36,769 bases of DNA from Methylobacterium frigidaeris (GTDB lineage Bacteria; Pseudomonadota; Alphaproteobacteria; Rhizobiales; Beijerinckiaceae): positions 1 to 36,769 of the forward strand of contig NZ_BPQJ01000058.1 in NCBI RefSeq assembly GCF_022179185.1, in the 5' to 3' direction. The notes under the pieces are model-generated. The model searched no databases. It had not been told where the DNA came from and was given only the letters and a program-made list of their open reading frames with translations. Shown here piece by piece: positions 7,244-15,550 of this stretch; the stretch's first letter is position 1; each line of letters opens with the position of its first letter. The position numbers were made by a program, and so were the translations under genes.

Positions 7244-9730
7244 ATGCCTGACCAGACTAGAAACCGGCCGCACCTCCACCTGGAGGGTAATGGGAAGAGC
7301 CGAGACTTCACCTCTCCCAAACAACCGCGCCCTGGTTTGCCGCCGCCTCGTGTTCGCGCGGAGCACGCTCGAAATCTTCTGATCGCTCTAGGCGCCGCGA
7401 TTACGAACGCTCGTGCCCAATTCGACGAGCGCCCGGCTTCCGACTTCGAGGGTGAGCGGGGCTTCTACCTTCAGTTCGATATCCCGATCGGACACCGGAA
7501 GGCACTTGATGGGCTGGCACATCCGTCCAAGGGGATCGAGATTGTCGCCGTCCAGCCAGTTGAGGGCGGAGGCGAAGTCGTGCGCAGCACGGTGTTCGTA
7601 CCTGAGCAGGCTGCCGACCATTTTATCCGGAAAGTCGAACAATATCGCGACGAGGAAAGCCGCAAAGGTCAGCCGAAGAACCAGAAGCTTGTCGCCTCAA
7701 TCACAGACGCGAGGCTGGGTGATGTACGTGCAATCTTTACCGACGACATGTCTCTCTTCCCGGCATTAGGACAGCAGGCGTGGTGGGAGGTCTGGATCCG
7801 TGAGAACCGACTGAACAATTTTCTGCGTGTCGCCCGGCGCACGGGGATCAGGGTTCGGGAACACGTGCTCGAATTCGTTGAACGGACCGTCGTACTGGCC
7901 TTGGCCACGCCCGAGCAGTTGCAGGTCTCGATCGGGGGCGGCGATGCGGTGGCAGAACTACGCATCGCCAAGGATATGCCCTCGATGTTCGTGGAAATGG
8001 GTCCGCGTGAGTCGGCCGACTGGGCGCGCGATCTTGCGGGTAGGATGCAGCCCGCAGGGCCGGGCGCGCCTGCCGCCTGCATCCTCGATAGTGGCGCGAC
8101 ACGCGGCCACCCAATCTTGGCCGTGGGTCTGAAAGCCGCCGACCAGTACACCTACGATCCAACCTGGGGAGTGGGCGACAGCGCGTTCTGGAATGGGCAC
8201 GGCTCGTCGATGTGCGGCATCGTACTTCTGGGCGATGTCATGGCCGCGCTCATGCAAGCTGGACCCGTGCAACTTGAGCATCATTTGGAGACGGTCAAGA
8301 TCCTCCCGCCCCAGGCCGAGAACGATCCTTTGCTCTACGGCATAATCACGGCCAAGGGCATCGCACAGGTTGAAGAGCGAGAACCCTGGCGGCGACGCGT
8401 CTACTGCATGGCCGTATCGAGCGACTTCGGGCTCAATCGAGGGCGACCATCGGCGTGGTCGGCGGCGATCGACACGCTCTGTTACGCGGGTGGCACGCCG
8501 CGCCTGATGGTGTTGGCGGCAGGAAACCTGCGCGGCGAGATCGTCGCAGCAGAGTATCCAGAGGCCAACGACACGACGCAGGTGGAGAACCCAGCGCAGG
8601 CGTGGAACGCGATCGTCGCTGGCGCTTACACCGACAAGATCACGATCACCCATGACGACTATTTCGAATGGATCGCTCTGGCTCCGGCAGGAGAACTCGC
8701 GCCTACCAGCCGCACCTCGGTCGTTTGGGACAGACAGTGGCCGATCCGACCCGATGTCGTCTTTGAGGGGGGAAACTACGCCCACGACGGGGTGAACCCC
8801 GCCGAGCCAATCAACGACTTGCAGTCGTTGACCACTCACTACCAGCCAATGAACCATTTGTTCCGGACCTTCGGCGACACCAGCGGCGCCGCGGCCCTGT
8901 GCACGAACATGGTTGCCCGGATCATGGCTGCACGGCCAGAGCTTAGGCCGGAGACTGTGCGGGGCCTGATCATCCACTCGGCGGAGTGGACGGCCGCAAT
9001 GCGCGCTCGCTTCGACGAGGCCAATTTCAACGTCAAGCTCAGCATGCTGCGCCGCTACGGCTGGGGTGTGCCAGATCTCGATCGCGCCTTGATGAGCACA
9101 GCGACGGACGCCACGCTGATCGTCGAAGACTCTCTCCAGCCGCTTCGACTGTTCAAGCAAACGCCCAGGAGCAAGGGCGAGATCAAGAGCGGCTACATGA
9201 ACCTGCACCAGTTGCCCTGGCCACGGGACGAGTTGCTGGCGCTCGGCGAGCATGACGTCGAGTTGCGCGTGACGCTCTCCTACTTCGTCGAGCCCAACCC
9301 CGGCGAGCGTGGGTGGACCCAGCGCCACAAGTACGCCTCCCACGGGCTGCGCTTCGCTGTGAAACGGGCGCTCGAACGGCCGAGCGCATTCCAGACCCGG
9401 ATCAACAAGGCTGCGACGATTGAGGAACAAGGACAGGCACGAGTGGCCGACCCAGGCGGCGGCGGTGACGACTGGCTCCTGGGCACGCTGCGCGATCGTG
9501 GATCCATCCACTCGGATATCTGGCGGGGCACCGCGGCCGACCTCGCTGCCCGGGACGCCATCGCCGTCTATCCGGTGGGCGGCTGGTGGAAGGAGAAGCA
9601 CGATCGGGAGCAGCGCTGGGACCGCTCTATCCGGTACGCCCTGTTGATCTCGATCCGAGCGGTCGGCGCGGAGACGGACATCTACACACCGATCGCGACT
9701 CAGATTGGGATCGGCGTGCCAGCCGCTTGA
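7244..9730 (+). CDS. ietS: Subtilisin-like serine protease, IetS-like
   Basis: An 828-residue protein. The N-terminal 270 residues are not obviously catalytic. They are followed by an S8 peptidase domain with Asp282 in CILDSG, His319 in WNGHGSSM, oxyanion Asn428 in LAAGN and nucleophile Ser547 in FGDTSGAA. All triad residues are intact. A C-terminal beta-rich domain (about 620-828) follows. No signal peptide is seen, so it is predicted to act in the cytosol. It is coupled to the AAA ATPase upstream, with an 18-bp gap. In the pTiC58 system the protease is the toxic partner and the ATPase the antidote. Here the pair may keep the plasmid and block phages. The trigger and the cleaved substrate are unknown from sequence. 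Confidence 0.85.
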   Translation: MPDQTRNRPHLHLEGNGKSRDFTSPKQPRPGLPPPRVRAEHARNLLIALGAAITNARAQFDERPASDFEGERGFYLQFDIPIGHRKALDGLAHPSKGIEIVAVQPVEGGGEVVRSTVFVPEQAADHFIRKVEQYRDEESRKGQPKNQKLVASITDARLGDVRAIFTDDMSLFPALGQQAWWEVWIRENRLNNFLRVARRTGIRVREHVLEFVERTVVLALATPEQLQVSIGGGDAVAELRIAKDMPSMFVEMGPRESADWARDLAGRMQPAGPGAPAACILDSGATRGHPILAVGLKAADQYTYDPTWGVGDSAFWNGHGSSMCGIVLLGDVMAALMQAGPVQLEHHLETVKILPPQAENDPLLYGIITAKGIAQVEEREPWRRRVYCMAVSSDFGLNRGRPSAWSAAIDTLCYAGGTPRLMVLAAGNLRGEIVAAEYPEANDTTQVENPAQAWNAIVAGAYTDKITITHDDYFEWIALAPAGELAPTSRTSVVWDRQWPIRPDVVFEGGNYAHDGVNPAEPINDLQSLTTHYQPMNHLFRTFGDTSGAAALCTNMVARIMAARPELRPETVRGLIIHSAEWTAAMRARFDEANFNVKLSMLRRYGWGVPDLDRALMSTATDATLIVEDSLQPLRLFKQTPRSKGEIKSGYMNLHQLPWPRDELLALGEHDVELRVTLSYFVEPNPGERGWTQRHKYASHGLRFAVKRALERPSAFQTRINKAATIEEQGQARVADPGGGGDDWLLGTLRDRGSIHSDIWRGTAADLAARDAIAVYPVGGWWKEKHDREQRWDRSIRYALLISIRAVGAETDIYTPIATQIGIGVPAA

Positions 9731-9839
9731 TGATCCTGACGACGACGATCCCGGGTACGAGGCCGCCCAGCGCTCGCAGAAGATGTTCCGGCACCTGTAG
9801 ATGGAGGCCGATTGTGAGCATTCAGGTTCGCGGATTGTC

Positions 9840-11057
9840 TTAGCCTCGCTCCAATCCCCGATTGGTCGCGCTTGGCTGGCCGTCAGCATGACGGTCGACG
9901 ACCACAAACCAGAGGACGCCAACCAGGATGACGTTCACCGCGGCGATCCCGGTGAGCGCGACGAACATCGTGCTGGTTCCGCCCGAGGTGATGACCGCGG
10001 CACCCGCGAGCGGGGCGAGAGCCTGCGCGATCAAGTTCGGCGCCGCGAGGCGCCCCATGATGGGAGCGTAGCGATCGGGCCCGAACAGGGCGAGCGGCAG
10101 TGTCCCGCGGGCGATCGAGTAGATGCCGTTGCCTGTGCCGTACAGGATCAGCGCGACGGCCGCGCCGAAGGCACCAAGCCACAGGAGCACCACGCCGAGG
10201 GCGATCAGGCCCATGGCCGCCGTCAAAGTCCAGATCGGGTGATGCCGTCCACCTCCGGCCGCTTCGAGGATCCGTGCTGCGACCTGCGACGGGCCGATCA
10301 GGGCACCGAGCGCAACCGCGGTCGAGAGCGGCAGGCCCTGACTTTGGAGCAGGGTGAGCAGGTGGATCGAGATGATCGTCGTCGTGGTCCCGCCGAGCAC
10401 CAGGATCGCGGCCAGCACCGCGAAGGCTTGCCGATCCCGATGCGACAGGCGGGCCTGCTGCTCGGTCCCGGGTGCCTTCTGCGCGCGGGGTGGAGGTGTG
10501 GGGATGAAGAAGAGGATGAGCGGCACCGACACCGCGAGGTGCAGGCCCGCGTAGGTGAGACAGGCACCGCGCCATCCCAGATGCTCGACGAGGTAGGCCG
10601 AGAGTGGCCAGCACACGGTGCTCGCGAACCCGCCCCAGAGCGTCACCAGGGTGATCGCGGGTCGTGCCGTACTGCCGTACAGGCGGCCGAGCGTTGCGAA
10701 GGCGGCGTCGTACAGCCCCGCACCCATGCCGACGCCGAGGACGACCCAGGCGACGACGAACATCGTGAAGTTCTGCGCGAGGGCGAGGGCGGCAAGGCCG
10801 ACCGCGAGAAGCACGGCAGAGCCTGCGAGGACAGGACGGCCGCCATGACGATCGATGGCGCGGCCAACCCGCGGGGACACGAACCCAGCGACCAGGAGCC
10901 CGACTGAAAGGCTCCCGACGATCCAGGACAAAGGCCAACCCGTGTCGGCGGCGATGGGTGCCGCGATGACAGTCAGCAGGTAGTAGCTGGAGCCCCAGGC
11001 CAGGATTTGCATCAGGCCGAGGGCCGAGATCACGGGGACGCGGCTCGACGTCGTCAT
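9840..11057 (-). CDS. MFS transporter of the arsenic cluster
   Basis: A 405-residue, 12-TM major facilitator protein with a motif A-like loop GRAIDRHGGRP after the second or third helix. ATG 11057 overlaps the stop of the ArsO-like gene in an ATGA arrangement, so the two are translationally coupled. The open frame extends further upstream, but that part lies inside the preceding gene. It is the last gene of the minus-strand ars operon and probably exports an arsenic compound or a related toxic anion. It is not next to a GAPDH gene, so the ArsJ role (arseno-phosphoglycerate export) is not supported. Substrate unassigned. Confidence 0.85.
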   Translation of the reverse strand: MTTSSRVPVISALGLMQILAWGSSYYLLTVIAAPIAADTGWPLSWIVGSLSVGLLVAGFVSPRVGRAIDRHGGRPVLAGSAVLLAVGLAALALAQNFTMFVVAWVVLGVGMGAGLYDAAFATLGRLYGSTARPAITLVTLWGGFASTVCWPLSAYLVEHLGWRGACLTYAGLHLAVSVPLILFFIPTPPPRAQKAPGTEQQARLSHRDRQAFAVLAAILVLGGTTTTIISIHLLTLLQSQGLPLSTAVALGALIGPSQVAARILEAAGGGRHHPIWTLTAAMGLIALGVVLLWLGAFGAAVALILYGTGNGIYSIARGTLPLALFGPDRYAPIMGRLAAPNLIAQALAPLAGAAVITSGGTSTMFVALTGIAAVNVILVGVLWFVVVDRHADGQPSATNRGLERG

Positions 11058-12421
11058 CCCCGGGCGCCGTAGCATGAGGTTCGCGTCACCTCCGGGACGG
11101 GCGCGGCGGGGCTCGAACCGCAGCACGAGGTGCTGGCTGTCGAGGCCGACGTGCCGGGCGACCCCGTCGAGCACACGCCCGTCTCGGGCAGAACAAGATG
11201 CACGTCGTCGGCGGCAGCGAGGTCGCCCGCGATGGCGGCGGCAACCGAGCGGGCCTGCTCGAAGCCCGTGAGCATGAGAAAGGTCGGCGCCCGCCCGTAG
11301 CTCTTGATGCCGACCGTGTAGATCCCGGGCTCGGGGTGCGCGAGTTCCCGGTGCCCGTGCGGCGGTACGGACCCGCAGGAGTGCAGGTTCGGGTCGATGA
11401 GCGGGCCGAGCGCCTTCGTGCTCTCCAACGACGGGTCGAGATCGAGCCGCACCTCGCGCGTCATGTCGAGGTTGGGTCGCTGGCCTGTCGCGGCGACGAT
11501 CCGATCCACGGGCCCGAGACGACGCACATCGCCCCCCGTCGCATCCTCGACGACCAACTGGCCGCCGCTCGCGCGCACCGCAGTGATCGAGACCCCGGTC
11601 ACAAGCTGGATGCGCCCGCTCTCGACGAAGTGCTGGAGGCGCGAGCCCAACTCGCCGCGGGCCGCCAGTTCGTCATCTGCCCCGCCGCCGTAGACCCGAG
11701 ACAAATTCGTGCCCCGCGTAGCCCAGATCGCCGTCGTCGCGGGGTCGGCCTCTGACAAGCTCACGAGATCGAGGAGCACGTTGGCGGCTGAGTGCCCGGC
11801 GCCGACGACGAGGGTCGTCTTCCCGATGTATGTGCTGCGAGCACGCCCGAGCACGTCGGGGAGCCCGTAGGCGATCAGGTCTGCGAACTCTGCCTCGCCG
11901 TCTGCCGGGACTCCGCCTGCTCCGAGAGGGTTGGGTGTGCTCCAGGTCCCCGATGCGTCGACGATCGCGCGCACGAGATCACGCCGCTGGCGACCGTTCG
12001 CAGCGGTGACGGTCAGCGCGAACGGGCGCTGCTCGCGCCCGCTGCTCACGATCTTGTCGATGCCGAGCCGACTGACCGCGGTCACGCGGGCCCCGTACTC
12101 GATCACGGAAGCCATGGCAGGGACGGCGGCCAGCGGCTCCAGGTACTCGGCGAGGAATTCCTCGCCCGAGGGGTACGTTTCACCCTCGGGCGGCTGCCAG
12201 CCGTGTTCGAGCAGGAGCGAGCGAGCGGCGGCGTCGACGTTGTACTTCCAGGGCGAGAAGAGGCGAACGTGCTGCCACGCGCGGACGTTCGACCCGGCGG
12301 TCGCCCCTGCCTCGTAGACCTTCACCGGCAAGTCGCGCTGCACGAGATGGACCGCCGCGGCGAGACCGATGGGGCCGCCGCCGATCACGGCCACCGGGAG
12401 AGATTTCGAACCAGCCATCAT
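11054..12421 (-). CDS. FAD/NAD(P)-dependent flavoprotein, ArsO-like
   Basis: A 455-residue protein. The N-terminal FAD-binding Rossmann motif GGGPIGLAAAVHL (residues 14-26) is followed by the WQHVRLFSPW region. A second dinucleotide motif, VVGAGHSAANVL, sits in the middle, with a late ATGQRP segment. This layout is that of flavin monooxygenase-like oxidoreductases found in ars operons and named ArsO in some bacteria. The C-terminus is Cys-rich (GVCST, CCGSSPAAP), as in relatives of this group. It is preceded by arsR (45-bp gap, with an imperfect CCC-TTATT/AATAA-GGG hairpin in it) and overlaps the MFS gene by four bases. Its substrate (an arsenical, or a redox partner) is not known. Confidence 0.8.
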   Translation of the reverse strand: MMAGSKSLPVAVIGGGPIGLAAAVHLVQRDLPVKVYEAGATAGSNVRAWQHVRLFSPWKYNVDAAARSLLLEHGWQPPEGETYPSGEEFLAEYLEPLAAVPAMASVIEYGARVTAVSRLGIDKIVSSGREQRPFALTVTAANGRQRRDLVRAIVDASGTWSTPNPLGAGGVPADGEAEFADLIAYGLPDVLGRARSTYIGKTTLVVGAGHSAANVLLDLVSLSEADPATTAIWATRGTNLSRVYGGGADDELAARGELGSRLQHFVESGRIQLVTGVSITAVRASGGQLVVEDATGGDVRRLGPVDRIVAATGQRPNLDMTREVRLDLDPSLESTKALGPLIDPNLHSCGSVPPHGHRELAHPEPGIYTVGIKSYGRAPTFLMLTGFEQARSVAAAIAGDLAAADDVHLVLPETGVCSTGSPGTSASTASTSCCGSSPAAPVPEVTRTSCYGARG

Positions 12422-12466
12422 CAGTCTTTCCCTTATTCCAGAAAAATCGAAATAATGGGTATGCCT

Positions 12467-12787
12467 CTAAGCGGCCTCTTCCCCGGTCGCCCCGCAGCGT
12501 TCGTCGGCGCAGCATTCCTCGGCGAGGTAGCCGATCAGCGCATCCATCGCCGGATAGACGGCCCGGCAGATCAACGTCGTGGCTTGCCGCTCCTGTGAGA
12601 CCAAGCCCGTGAGCACGAGGCGCTGGAGATGATGGCTCAGCGTCGACGCCGCCGGGATGCCCACCCGCTCCTGGAGTTGTCGAACAGGCAGACCCGCGTG
12701 CCCGGCGCGCACCAGCGCCCGGTAGATCCGGAGGCGGGCGGGGCTCCCGAGCGCCTCAAGCTGCTTGGCTGCTTGTTCGACATTCAT
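12467..12787 (-). CDS. arsR: ArsR-family arsenic-responsive repressor (copy 1)
   Basis: A 106-residue winged-helix protein. The recognition-helix region is AASTLSHHLQRLVLTGLVSQ (about residues 47-66). A C-terminal cysteine cluster CCADERC resembles the C-terminal Cys-Cys...Cys arsenite site of the Acidithiobacillus-type ArsR rather than the CVC site within the DNA-binding helix of E. coli ArsR. It lies 31 bp after acr3. The gap has an imperfect dyad (ATTCAT...ATGGTGAT), which could be an internal operator. Two different ArsR proteins in one cluster suggest layered control or acquisition of a second module. Confidence 0.9.
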   Translation of the reverse strand: MNVEQAAKQLEALGSPARLRIYRALVRAGHAGLPVRQLQERVGIPAASTLSHHLQRLVLTGLVSQERQATTLICRAVYPAMDALIGYLAEECCADERCGATGEEAA

Positions 12788-12818
12788 CGAATTATGGTGA
12801 TCCGTAGCGGCTCGTCGG

Positions 12819-13886
12819 TCAAGCCCGTGCTCGCGACGGCGGCTTGAGATCCGCCCGAGACGCGGCGCCGCGCTCGTACCAACCCTTCGAGCGGTTCACG
12901 ATGTGGACGACCGTCAGCATCACCGGCACCTCGATCAGCACACCGACGACCGTCGCCAAGGCCGCGCCCGAGTTGAAACCGAAGAGGCTGATCGCGGCGG
13001 CCACGGCGAGTTCAAAGAAATTCGAGGCGCCGATCAGCGCGGACGGACCCGCCACGCAGTGCTCCTCGCCTGCGACTCGGTTCAGGATGTAGGCGAGCCC
13101 GGCGTTGAAGTAGACCTGGATCAGGATCGGCACCGCGAGCATGGCGATGACCAGCGGCTGCGCGAGGATCTGCTCGCCCTGGAACCCGAAGAGCAGGACG
13201 AGGGTGGCGAGCAGCGCCACCAAGGAGATCGGGCCGAGGGGCTTCATCACCCGATCGAGAGCCGCCTGACCGCCCGACGCCAGCACCGATCGGCGCACCA
13301 CCTGCGCCACGATCACCGGGATCACGATGTAGAGCACCACCGAGAGCACCAGCGTGCTCCACGGGACGGTGATCGACGAGAGCCCGAGCAACAGGCCGAC
13401 GATCGGCGCGAAGGCCACGACCATGATGGTGTCGTTCAGGGCGACCTGCGACAGGGTGAAGTGAGGCTCGCCCTTCGTCAGGTTCGACCACACGAACACC
13501 ATCGCGGTGCAGGGCGCAGCCGCCAGGATGATGAGCCCGGCGATGTAGCTGTTGATCTGATCGGCCGGGAGGTACGGGCGAAAGAGCCAGCCGATGAAGA
13601 GCCAGCCGAGAGCGGCCATCGAGAAGGGCTTCACGGCCCAATTGACCAGGACCGTGACGCCGATGCCGCGCCAGTGCTGCCCGACCCGGCGCAGCGAGGC
13701 GAAGTCGATCTTGAGCAGCATGGGGATGACCATGAGCCAGATCAGCACCGCCACCGGCAGGTTGACCTTGGCGACCTCGGCCGCGCCGATGGCGTGGAAG
13801 ACGCCCGGCATGATGTGGCCGAGGGCGACGCCCACGACGATGCAGAGCGCGACCCAGAGGGTCAGGTAGCGTTCGAAGACGGACAT
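12819..13886 (-). CDS. acr3: Arsenite efflux permease, Acr3 family
   Basis: A 355-residue, ten-TM protein of the bile/arsenite/riboflavin transporter superfamily. It shows the Acr3 signature AAAPCTAMVFVWSNL, with the conserved Cys needed for arsenite transport, and ALNDTIMVVAFAP. It extrudes As(III) across the inner membrane using the proton gradient. It follows arsC by 15 bp in the same operon, so arsenate reduced by ArsC can be exported directly. Length and start are typical for the family (MSVFERYLTLWVALCIVVG). Confidence 0.95.
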   Translation of the reverse strand: MSVFERYLTLWVALCIVVGVALGHIMPGVFHAIGAAEVAKVNLPVAVLIWLMVIPMLLKIDFASLRRVGQHWRGIGVTVLVNWAVKPFSMAALGWLFIGWLFRPYLPADQINSYIAGLIILAAAPCTAMVFVWSNLTKGEPHFTLSQVALNDTIMVVAFAPIVGLLLGLSSITVPWSTLVLSVVLYIVIPVIVAQVVRRSVLASGGQAALDRVMKPLGPISLVALLATLVLLFGFQGEQILAQPLVIAMLAVPILIQVYFNAGLAYILNRVAGEEHCVAGPSALIGASNFFELAVAAAISLFGFNSGAALATVVGVLIEVPVMLTVVHIVNRSKGWYERGAASRADLKPPSRARA

Positions 13887-13901
13887 GAGGGTGGCTCTTG
13901 G

Positions 13902-14339
13902 TCAGGCGGTGGCGACGCGACGGCCGTGCTCGTCGACGACGCGCTCGCCGTCTTCCTTCACGAATTCGCCGTGCTGGGCGGGGAGGAGGTCGAGCACTGC
14001 TTCAGACGGGCGGCACAGGCGCACGCCCCGGGGGCTCACGACGATCGGTCGGTTCAGCAGGATCGGGTGCTCGGCGATCGCGTCGAGAAGCGCGTCGTCG
14101 TCGAGCTTCGGGTCGCCCAGGCCAAGTTCGGCGTAGGGGGTGCCCTTCTCGCGCAGCAGGTCGCGGATCGACAGGCCCGCCCGCTTGGCGAGATCCCGGA
14201 TCATCGTCCGCGTCGGTGGCGTCTTCAAGTACTCGATGACGTGTGGCTCGATACCCGCGTTGCGGATCATCGCCAGGGTGTTGCGGGACGTCCCGCAGGC
14301 GGGGTTGTGGTAGATGACGACGTCGATTGGCTCAGCCAT
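13902..14339 (-). CDS. arsC: Arsenate reductase, glutaredoxin-dependent ArsC
   Basis: A 145-residue protein with the ArsC signature IYHNPACGTSRNTLAMI; Cys15 is the catalytic residue. The family Arg residues are seen in ILLNRPIVV and GVRLCRPSE. It reduces arsenate to arsenite using glutathione and glutaredoxin, feeding Acr3 downstream. ATG 14339 overlaps the end of arsR copy 2 by eight bases, implying translational coupling. An upstream extension of the frame lies inside arsR and is not used. Confidence 0.95.
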   Translation of the reverse strand: MAEPIDVVIYHNPACGTSRNTLAMIRNAGIEPHVIEYLKTPPTRTMIRDLAKRAGLSIRDLLREKGTPYAELGLGDPKLDDDALLDAIAEHPILLNRPIVVSPRGVRLCRPSEAVLDLLPAQHGEFVKEDGERVVDEHGRRVATA

Positions 14340-14691
14340 GGGTCGTGGCCTCCGCGGGAGAGCAGCAGGCCGCGAGCGCCGCGACAGCCGGGGTGCAGAT
14401 CTCCGGGCGGCCACCGCAGCAGTCCCTCATCAGGAATTCGATGAGGCTCGTCAGCGCCGGGAAGGCCGCGCTGTAAATCGTCGAGCGCCCCTCCCGCCGG
14501 GACTGGATCAGGCCCGCGTGCTCCAGTTCCTTCGTGTGGAAGGAGAGGTTCGACGACGACGCGCCGACCTCGGTCGCCAAGGTCCCGGCCGTCAGACCAT
14601 CTGGCCCAGCGGTGACGAGGATGCGGACGATCCGCAGGCGCGTTTCCTGTGCGAGCGCCGCGAAGGCGCTCAGGGCTTGCCGTTCATCCAC
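14332..14691 (-). CDS. arsR: ArsR-family repressor (copy 2), first gene of the ars operon
   Basis: A 119-residue winged-helix ArsR protein. The recognition helix is around GASSSNLSFHTKELEHAGLI. A C-terminal DCCGGRPEIC cluster and a further CC in LAACCS are likely As(III)/Sb(III) ligands. It starts the six-gene minus-strand operon (arsR-arsC-acr3-arsR-arsO-like-MFS). A perfect 7-bp inverted repeat lies 12 bp upstream of its start, between it and the divergent arsH. Release of the repressor by arsenite would induce both directions. It differs clearly from copy 1, so it is not a recent duplicate. Confidence 0.93.
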   Translation of the reverse strand: MDERQALSAFAALAQETRLRIVRILVTAGPDGLTAGTLATEVGASSSNLSFHTKELEHAGLIQSRREGRSTIYSAAFPALTSLIEFLMRDCCGGRPEICTPAVAALAACCSPAEATTHG

Positions 14692-14703
14692 GGTTCACTC
14701 AAT

Positions 14704-14723
14704 ATCTCAACACTTATTGAGAT
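14704..14723. promoter_or_regulatory. ArsR operator palindrome between arsR and arsH
   Basis: ATCTCAA (14704-14710) and TTGAGAT (14717-14723) form a perfect inverted repeat around the 6-bp spacer CACTTA. It is centred in the 44-bp gap between divergent arsR and arsH, the expected place for an ArsR-family operator controlling both. Confidence 0.8.
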
Positions 14724-14735
14724 GTAAACGAAAGC

Positions 14736-15482
14736 GTGCCCGTGAACAAGCCTGACCCGACCGTCGTCGATGGCCTCCCGAACTTGCTGGAGCCCGTGTT
14801 CGAGGTGCCGACCTCGGAGCACCTGGAGCCGCGCGAGCGGTTCACGCACGCGCCGCGCTTCCTGATCCTCTACGGCTCTCTGAGGAAGCGCTCCTACAGC
14901 CGCTTCCTGGCCTACGAGGCGGCGCGGCTCCTGGAGCGCATGGGCGGGGAGGTCCGCATCTACCATGCGAACGGCTTGCCCTTGCCGGACGACGCGGCGG
15001 CCGATCACCCGAAGGTTCGGGAACTACGCGACCTCTCGCTCTGGTCCGAGGGGCAGGTCTGGGTGAGCCCGGAGCGACACGGCAACCTGACGGGCGTGAT
15101 GAAGAGCCAGATCGACTGGCTGCCGCTGGAGAGCGGCGGCATGCGCCCGACCCAGGGTCGCACGCTCGCGGTGATGCAGGTGTCGGGCGGGTCGCAGTCC
15201 TTCAACGCCGTGAACTCGATGCGGATGCTCGGGCGCTGGATGAGGATGATCACGATCCCGAACCAGTCCTCGGTGGCGAAAGCCTACGAGGAGTTCGACG
15301 AGGCGGGCCGCATGCGGCCGTCTGCCTACTACGACCGCGTCGTCGACGTCGTCGAGGAGTTGTTCAAGTTCACGGTGCTCACGCGGGAGCGCTCCGACTA
15401 CCTCGTTGATCGCTACAGCGAGCGCAAAGAAGCGTGGGTGAAGGCCACGCCCGAGGGGCGGCCCGACACGAACGCGATCTGA
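14736..15482 (+). CDS. arsH: ArsH, NADPH-dependent FMN reductase / organoarsenical oxidase
   Basis: A 248-residue protein of the flavodoxin-like ArsH family. The phosphate loop is LILYGSLRKRSYSRFLAYEA, with the characteristic SPERHGNLTGVMKSQIDWLPL segment and later QVSGGSQSFNAVNSMRMLGRWMRM. The known role of the family is NADPH:FMN oxidoreduction and oxidation of trivalent methyl or aryl arsenicals to less toxic pentavalent forms. The start is GTG 14736 (MPVNKPDP) or GTG 14742, both just after the operator; no ATG is available. Transcribed away from the main ars operon, sharing its control region. Confidence 0.95.
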   Translation: MPVNKPDPTVVDGLPNLLEPVFEVPTSEHLEPRERFTHAPRFLILYGSLRKRSYSRFLAYEAARLLERMGGEVRIYHANGLPLPDDAAADHPKVRELRDLSLWSEGQVWVSPERHGNLTGVMKSQIDWLPLESGGMRPTQGRTLAVMQVSGGSQSFNAVNSMRMLGRWMRMITIPNQSSVAKAYEEFDEAGRMRPSAYYDRVVDVVEELFKFTVLTRERSDYLVDRYSERKEAWVKATPEGRPDTNAI

Positions 15483-15527
15483 CTGGCCCCGAAGGCGCGT
15501 TCTTCTCCCAAGACTCAGAGGTCAATC

Positions 15528-15550
15528 CGAAATTCGTTGAACGAATTTCG
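15528..15550. terminator. Perfect palindrome after arsH, possible terminator
   Basis: CGAAATTCGTT and AACGAATTTCG flank a single G (15539), an 11-bp perfect inverted repeat 45 bp after the arsH stop. There is no clear T-run, so it may be a protein-binding site instead. Hairpins sharing its core AAATTCGTT or AATTCGTT recur at 28694 and 30531. Confidence 0.4.

Noticed and set aside
7958..9922. Long minus-strand frame opposite the IetS-like protease
   Set aside because: Protein is Arg/His/Asp-rich with no domain; it is the mirror of the protease codon pattern in GC-rich DNA.
9801..10907. 368-codon plus-strand frame opposite the MFS gene
   Set aside because: Antisense shadow of the transporter; no domain or start signal.
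12903..14444. 513-codon plus-strand frame opposite acr3 and arsC
   Set aside because: Composition is dominated by His, Arg, Asp and Glu, typical of an antisense frame; the minus-strand genes have clear families.
15528..15550. dif or ParB parS site
   Set aside because: The palindrome does not match the chromosomal parS (TGTTTCACGTGAAACA) or XerCD-type site layout that I know.
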